A DNA stretch of 9,004 bases from the NCBI GenBank assembly GCA_016303175.1, contig JAEDMF010000064.1, positions 1-9,004 of the forward strand, in the 5' to 3' direction. The position numbers and the translations under genes were made by a program. Of this stretch, positions 5,327-9,004 are shown one piece after another. The DNA comes from Bacteroidales bacterium. GTDB taxonomy: Bacteria > Bacteroidota > Bacteroidia > Bacteroidales > UBA932. Positions within the stretch are counted from its first letter, which is position 1. The number at the start of each line of letters is the position of its first letter. A model generated the notes under the pieces. It was given only the letters and a program-made list of their open reading frames with translations. It was not told the DNA's origin and searched no databases.

Positions 5327-7909
5327 ATGGCTCAAGAATCCTCAATGACACCGATGATGAAACAGTACTTCGCAATGAAGGCTGTCCATCCTGAAGCCCT
5401 GCTGCTGTTCCGCTGCGGAGACTTCTATGAAACATACGGCGATGACGCCGAAACTACCAGCCGCGTACTGGGCATTGCCCTGACCAAACGCAGCAGCGTA
5501 ATGAAGGAACAGGTTCCGATGGCGGGCTTCCCTTATCACGCCCTGGAAAACTTCCTTCCCAAACTTATCCGAGCCGGTTTCAAAGTGGCCATCTGCGACC
5601 AACTGGAGGACCCGAAACTTGCTCGCAAGATAGTCAAAAGGGGCATCACCGAGCTCGTCACTCCCGGTATGGTGCTGAGCGAGAGCATATTGAGCCAGAA
5701 GGAGAACAATTTCATAGCCGGCATAGCCTTCGGCAAAAACGAACTGGGCATAGCCTTCCTTGATATAAGCACAGGCGAGTTCAAATGTGGCCAGGGTTCC
5801 GAGGAGTATGTGAAGACTCTCTGCTCTTCACTGGACGTCAAGGAAATTGTAGTGGAAAAGGCAATGGAAGCCAGCACACGTACTATGTTCGGCCGGGACA
5901 GCTATATCAGCACCCTGCCGGATTGGGCCTTTGTCCACAGCACGGCCATAGAAAAACTAAAGAAGCAGTTCCAGGCAAGCTCCCTGAAGGGCTTCGGAAT
6001 AGAGAAAGATACCCTCGGCACCTGCGCTGCCGGAGCCTTGCTGGTATATCTGGAACAGACCCGGCACGAGGGACTTCAGAACATCTGCGGAATCTCCCGC
6101 ATAAACAATGGCGAAGGCGTGTGGATGGACAGATTCACAATGCGGAATCTGGAGCTTTTCGCGCCGGCCTCCTCCGACAAAGGCGAAAGTCTGCTCAGTT
6201 GTCTGGACCACACCAACTGCCCTATGGGCGCCCGTTTGCTGAGACAATGGATTGCAATGCCCATAATGGACATAAATGCGTTGAACAGACGCTACGACAG
6301 TATCCAGTGGATGCTCGAACATCCCGACAAGGCTGAACTCCTGCGCTCCAATCTCGGCAACATAGGCGACCTTGAACGCATCATCTCGCGTGCCGCCGCC
6401 GGAAAAGTGCTGCCCCGTGAAGTGCTGGGTCTTGCACGCAGCATGTCCCTCTTCGAGCCGATACGCTCCCTTTGCGCTTCTTCCGGCTGCACTCCCCTGA
6501 CAGACTTGGCCGAAGCTATGCAGGACACCGCCCCTCTACAGCAATACATCTCCCAGACCATGCATCCCGAAGCTGCCGCTCTCCTGGGCAAGGGAGACAT
6601 CATTGCCAATGGGGTAAGCGCCGAACTGGACGAACTCAGGGCCATTTCCAGAGGAGGGAAGCAGTATCTCATCGACCTGCAGGAGAGAGAAATAGAACGC
6701 ACCGGCATCACCTCTCTGAAGGTCGGCTTCAACAATAATTTCGGCTACTTCCTTGAGGTGCGCAACACCTTCCGCGACAAGGTGCCCCCCGAGTGGATAC
6801 GCCGCCAGACGCTGGTGGGAGCAGAGAGATACATTACCGAAGAACTCAAGGAATACGAAAACAAAATACTCGGAGCGGAAGATGAGATTTACCGCATCGA
6901 GGCGGCAATCTATGCGGAGGTCGTCGCCCGCATCAAGGCCGGCATCACTGCTATTCAGGCCAATTGCCGGGTTATTGCCCAACTGGATGTTTTGAGCAAC
7001 TTTGCCCAGTTGAGCGCAGAGCGCGGGTATTGCAGGCCTTCGGTGGATGACAGCCGGGAGATTCACATAAAGCAGGGTCGCCACCCGGTAATAGAACTGA
7101 TGATGGCTCCCGGTGAGGAATATGTCCCCAACGATCTGGACTTGAGTTCGGACGAGGACCAAATTATCATCCTCACAGGACCGAATATGGCGGGTAAATC
7201 CGCTCTGCTCCGGCAGACAGCCCTCATTGTGCTTATGGCCCAGATAGGCTGCTATGTCAGCGCAGACGAAGCCCGAATAGGCATCTGCGACAAGATTTTT
7301 ACGAGGGTCGGCGCATCAGACAACATCTCAAGAGGCGAATCGACCTTTATGGTGGAGATGCTTGAGACGGCTATGATTCTGCACAATCTGTCGCCCCGCA
7401 GTCTGGTGCTGCTGGACGAAATCGGACGCGGCACCTCCACCTACGACGGTATGAGCATTGCCCGGGCCATCGTGGAGTTCATCCACAATGACGGCAAGGG
7501 AGCCAAAACCCTTTTTGCGACCCACTACCACGAATTGAACGATATGGAAAACAATTACAGCCGCGTGCACAATTGGCATATCGCAGTCAAGGAAGTTGGC
7601 AAGGACGTGGTATTCCTGCGGAAGTTGGCCAGGGGTGGCGTGGCCCACAGTTTCGGTATCCATGTAGCCCGTATGGCAGGTATGCCGGCAAAGGTTGTGG
7701 AAAGCGCGCGCCGTACATTGAGCGCCCTCGAGGCCGGAATGCCGCCGGACAGCGGTATGCAGCTGTCACTGTTCCAATTGGACGACCCGACTCTGGAAGC
7801 CATACGGGATGCTCTCAAGGCAGCGGACATCAACGCGATGAGCCCTCTGCAGGCCTTTGACCTGCTCCGCAGCCTCAAGGAGCAACTCGGTCTTGACAAT
7901 AATTGCTGA
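5327..7909 (+). CDS. mutS: DNA mismatch repair protein MutS
   Basis: Full-length MutS of 860 residues, the ATPase that recognises mismatches and small loops and recruits MutL. The N-terminal mismatch-binding domain has the FYE motif (Phe33-Tyr34-Glu35 in FRCGDFYETYGDD), where Phe stacks on the mispaired base. The connector, lever and clamp regions follow (about 130-600). The ATPase domain has Walker A GPNMAGKS (618-625), where Ala replaces the more usual Gly; the signature ASDNISRGESTF (663-674); Walker B LVLLDE (693-698) followed by IGRGTSTYDG; and the switch ATHYHEL (731-737). Near the C-terminus QLSLF (812-816) matches the beta-clamp binding consensus, and a short helical dimerisation tail follows (about 820-856). 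The ATG at 5327 is chosen because it starts just before the conserved MTPMMKQY and follows the -7 box; the Met at codon 7 (5345) is an alternative. An in-frame extension back to 5093 would overlap the divergent gene and its promoter and is rejected. It is transcribed alone, divergently from the receiver/ATP-grasp gene. Confidence 0.97.
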   Translation: MAQESSMTPMMKQYFAMKAVHPEALLLFRCGDFYETYGDDAETTSRVLGIALTKRSSVMKEQVPMAGFPYHALENFLPKLIRAGFKVAICDQLEDPKLARKIVKRGITELVTPGMVLSESILSQKENNFIAGIAFGKNELGIAFLDISTGEFKCGQGSEEYVKTLCSSLDVKEIVVEKAMEASTRTMFGRDSYISTLPDWAFVHSTAIEKLKKQFQASSLKGFGIEKDTLGTCAAGALLVYLEQTRHEGLQNICGISRINNGEGVWMDRFTMRNLELFAPASSDKGESLLSCLDHTNCPMGARLLRQWIAMPIMDINALNRRYDSIQWMLEHPDKAELLRSNLGNIGDLERIISRAAAGKVLPREVLGLARSMSLFEPIRSLCASSGCTPLTDLAEAMQDTAPLQQYISQTMHPEAAALLGKGDIIANGVSAELDELRAISRGGKQYLIDLQEREIERTGITSLKVGFNNNFGYFLEVRNTFRDKVPPEWIRRQTLVGAERYITEELKEYENKILGAEDEIYRIEAAIYAEVVARIKAGITAIQANCRVIAQLDVLSNFAQLSAERGYCRPSVDDSREIHIKQGRHPVIELMMAPGEEYVPNDLDLSSDEDQIIILTGPNMAGKSALLRQTALIVLMAQIGCYVSADEARIGICDKIFTRVGASDNISRGESTFMVEMLETAMILHNLSPRSLVLLDEIGRGTSTYDGMSIARAIVEFIHNDGKGAKTLFATHYHELNDMENNYSRVHNWHIAVKEVGKDVVFLRKLARGGVAHSFGIHVARMAGMPAKVVESARRTLSALEAGMPPDSGMQLSLFQLDDPTLEAIRDALKAADINAMSPLQAFDLLRSLKEQLGLDNNC

Positions 7910-8056
7910 ACTATGGCCACAAAAACTGTCCGAGGTTCCCGGAGAGTCATTCTTCCTGCCATATTGTCACGACACAATGGCGCGGCACATTATCACGGCA
8001 CAAATATTGCGGGAGCAAGCGCGTGTATCAGAAATACAAACTAAAACTATAAAATT
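7910..8056 (+). promoter_or_regulatory. mutS-ferritin spacer with imperfect dyads
   Basis: A 147-nt non-coding spacer that should hold the ferritin promoter. I could not find a clean TAnnTTTG box; the nearest candidate is AAATATTG at 8002-8009, with two mismatches. Visible structure includes a 24-bp imperfect palindrome at 7958-7981 (9 of 12 pairs, outer arms GCCAT/ATGGC, inner TGTC/GACA), a direct repeat CGGCACA at 7983-7989 and 7996-8002, and TGTAT-N5-ATACA at 8024-8038. These could be binding sites for an iron- or peroxide-responsive regulator, but no known operator is recognised. The 20 bases before the ferritin ATG are very A-rich, as is common before Bacteroidota start codons. There is no convincing intrinsic terminator for mutS. 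Confidence 0.4.
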
Positions 8057-8536
8057 ATGATTTCTACTACTTTACAGAAAGCTATCAACGATCAGATTAC
8101 CGCTGAGCTTTGGTCTTCAAATCTTTATCTCTCAATGGCATTTGCTCTCAAAGCAGAAGGTTGGGATGGTTTTGCACATTGGATGGAAAAGCAGGCTCTC
8201 GAAGAGAGGGAGCATGCAACTACTATGGCTGACTACCTCATCAAAAGGGGCGGACACGCCACAGTCGATATGATTGACGTCGTTCCCGGGAAATGGGGCA
8301 GCGTTCTCGAGGTTTTCGAGCACGTGTATGCACACGAGTGCCATGTTTCAGAGCTGATAGACAAGCTTGTGGACGTGGCTGCCGCAGAGAAAGACAAGGC
8401 AACCCAGGATTTCCTGTGGGGTTTTGTCCGCGAGCAGGTAGAGGAAGAGGCTACGGCTTCGGATATCGTGGAGAAAATCAAGAAAGCCGGCGATCAGGGT
8501 CTGTTCTATCTGGACTCAAAGCTCGGCCAGAGATAG
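8057..8536 (+). CDS. ftnA: Ferritin (iron-storage, ferroxidase)
   Basis: A 159-residue non-haem ferritin, close to the usual length of prokaryotic FtnA. It should assemble into a 24-subunit cytosolic shell that oxidises Fe(II) and stores it as a ferric mineral. All expected ferroxidase ligands are present at the classical positions: Glu17, Glu50 and His53 (in EEREH), Glu94 (in AHECH), Glu126, Gln127 and Glu130, with Glu49 available for the third iron site. No Bfr-type haem-binding methionine is apparent, and the sequence lacks the N-terminal extension of Dps proteins. The four-helix bundle (about 5-34, 40-67, 85-112 and 116-143) and the C-terminal helix end at SKLGQR. The start ATG (8057) follows an A-rich leader, and the gene ends 20 nt before a strong hairpin, so it is probably monocistronic. 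The first roughly 50 codons are more AT-rich than neighbouring genes, which fits a highly expressed gene. Confidence 0.96.
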   Translation: MISTTLQKAINDQITAELWSSNLYLSMAFALKAEGWDGFAHWMEKQALEEREHATTMADYLIKRGGHATVDMIDVVPGKWGSVLEVFEHVYAHECHVSELIDKLVDVAAAEKDKATQDFLWGFVREQVEEEATASDIVEKIKKAGDQGLFYLDSKLGQR

Positions 8537-8556
8537 TCTTTACATACAAAACGCAA

Positions 8557-8587
8557 CAAGCGGGCGGCCTGTGTGGCCGCCCGCTTG
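8557..8587. terminator. GC-rich terminator hairpin between convergent genes
   Basis: A perfect 13-bp stem (8557-8569 paired with 8575-8587, CAAGCGGGCGGCC and its complement) closes a 5-nt TGTGT loop. It starts 20 nt after the ferritin stop. Reading rightward it is followed by CTTGTTG, a weak T tract. Reading leftward, from the EF-G gene, it is followed by TTGCGTTTTG, which is more T-rich. It therefore probably serves both convergent genes and may be stronger for the leftward transcript. A second CTTG right after the stem allows a 7-bp alternative pairing (8554-8560 with 8588-8594). Confidence 0.8.
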
Positions 8588-8595
8588 CTTGTTGT

Positions 8596-8655
8596 CCGGA
8601 CCTGATTGCCGGACCTGATTTCGCGGTCTTGCAGCAACCTTGATTGCCGGACCTG
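8596..8655. repeat. Short direct repeats of CCGGACCTG between terminator and EF-G gene
   Basis: CCGGACCTGATT occurs at 8596-8607 and again at 8609-8620, a 13-nt period. The 15-mer TGATTGCCGGACCTG occurs at 8603-8617 and again at 8641-8655. The block therefore holds three copies of a CCGGACCTG core within 60 nt, two in tandem and one separated by about 20 unique bases. It lies 3' of the EF-G stop codon and beyond the ferritin terminator, so it is non-coding. It may be replication slippage or a degenerate intergenic repeat family; function is not evident. Confidence 0.6.
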
Positions 8656-8664
8656 CGGCGGAGT

Positions 8665-9004
8665 TTATTCTTCAGCCTCCGATTCTACATAAGCCTTGAG
8701 CAGTTTCTCCTGAACATCTGCGGGAACAGGCTGGTACTGCTTGAACTCCATTGTGAACGTAGCGGAGCCGGATGACAATGAACTCAGTGTAGTAGAATAT
8801 TTGTACATCTCGGCGAGAGGCACCGTAGCCTTGATTACCTCGAAGCCCTTCTCGCTGCCCATACCCTCGATAAGGGCACGGCGATTCTGGAGGTCACTCA
8901 TACAAGCGCCCATATACTCAGAAGGGGTCATAACTTCTACATTGTAAATGGGTTCCATAATCTTCGGTCCTGCATTACGGAAAGCTTCCTTGAAGGCGTT
9001 GCGG
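8665..9004 (-). CDS. Elongation factor G, C-terminal end, probably EF-G2-type paralogue
   Basis: The last 112 codons and stop of a translation elongation factor G gene that begins beyond the right edge. The visible part is domain V and the end of domain IV: AFKEAFRNAGPKIMEPIYNVEV, then PSEYMGACMSDLQNRRALIEGM, then the VPLAEMYKYSTTLSSLSSGSATFTMEF strand typical of EF-G, and a short acidic tail (VESEAEE). EF-G drives ribosome translocation in the cytosol. Two things point to the Bacteroidota paralogue (EF-G2 type) rather than the housekeeping factor. The segment MSDLQNRRALIEGMGSEKGF resembles my recollection of the paralogue more than the usual GDLNxRRG form. The gene also ends at a terminator facing ferritin instead of continuing into ribosomal protein genes as in an str operon. 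The GTPase domain that would decide this lies outside the window. The EF-G call is firm; the paralogue assignment is an inference. Confidence 0.9.
   Translation of the reverse strand, partial: RNAFKEAFRNAGPKIMEPIYNVEVMTPSEYMGACMSDLQNRRALIEGMGSEKGFEVIKATVPLAEMYKYSTTLSSLSSGSATFTMEFKQYQPVPADVQEKLLKAYVESEAEE

Noticed and set aside
7857..8060. Small plus-strand open frame spanning the mutS end and the spacer before ferritin
   Set aside because: It is out of frame with mutS, has no family resemblance, and ends by overlapping the ferritin start; it is better treated as non-coding spacer.
1..9004. CRISPR array, tRNA or rRNA genes, phage or transposon genes, or a defence island
   Set aside because: No regular spaced repeats, tRNA-like cloverleaf, rRNA segments, integrase or transposase motifs were seen; the genes are core or common accessory types.

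Overview
The window looks like chromosomal DNA from a Bacteroidota bacterium, most likely one of the Bacteroidales with moderately high GC. Three lines support this. Genes are preceded by the phylum's -7 promoter element (TAnnTTTG) rather than by Shine-Dalgarno sequences. The protein set includes a PorT-like outer-membrane barrel, a WPPSGGSGVQR-type glycosyltransferase and an ATP-grasp protein with receiver domains. The MutS Walker A carries the GPNMAGKS variant. These assignments rest on motif recognition alone; no database search was possible.

Left half (about 1-5200, all minus strand). In transcription order there is a 983-residue protein with two receiver-like domains followed by a PEP-synthase/PPDK-type nucleotide-binding domain, and then, 17 nt downstream, a glycosyltransferase. 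These two probably share a transcript. A separate promoter, whose -33 element lies in the end of the glycosyltransferase gene, drives trxA (thioredoxin). trxA is followed 27 nt later by a secreted outer-membrane beta-barrel protein that runs off the left edge. The trxA leader carries a perfect 12-bp inverted repeat ending 7 nt before the start codon.

Centre (about 5200-5330). This is a compact divergent promoter region. The -7 boxes for the leftward receiver/ATP-grasp gene and for rightward mutS lie 14 nt apart and face outward. The -33 region of each would therefore fall on the -7 box of the other. The mutS ATG is only 7 nt past its -7 box, so its mRNA should be leaderless or nearly so.

Right half (5327-9004). 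mutS (860 aa, complete, with a QLSLF beta-clamp motif) is followed by a 147-nt spacer with imperfect dyads. Next comes a complete ferritin with all ferroxidase ligands. A strong GC-rich hairpin then separates ferritin from a convergent elongation factor G gene, seen only as its last 113 codons. Short direct repeats sit between the hairpin and that gene. Its sequence and its location away from an str operon suggest the EF-G2-type paralogue rather than the housekeeping factor.

Most of the content is ordinary housekeeping, repair and stress-related genes. The least understood element is the receiver/ATP-grasp protein: it has one degenerate and one apparently intact receiver, and it lacks the phosphohistidine and PEP-binding domains needed for PEP synthase activity.
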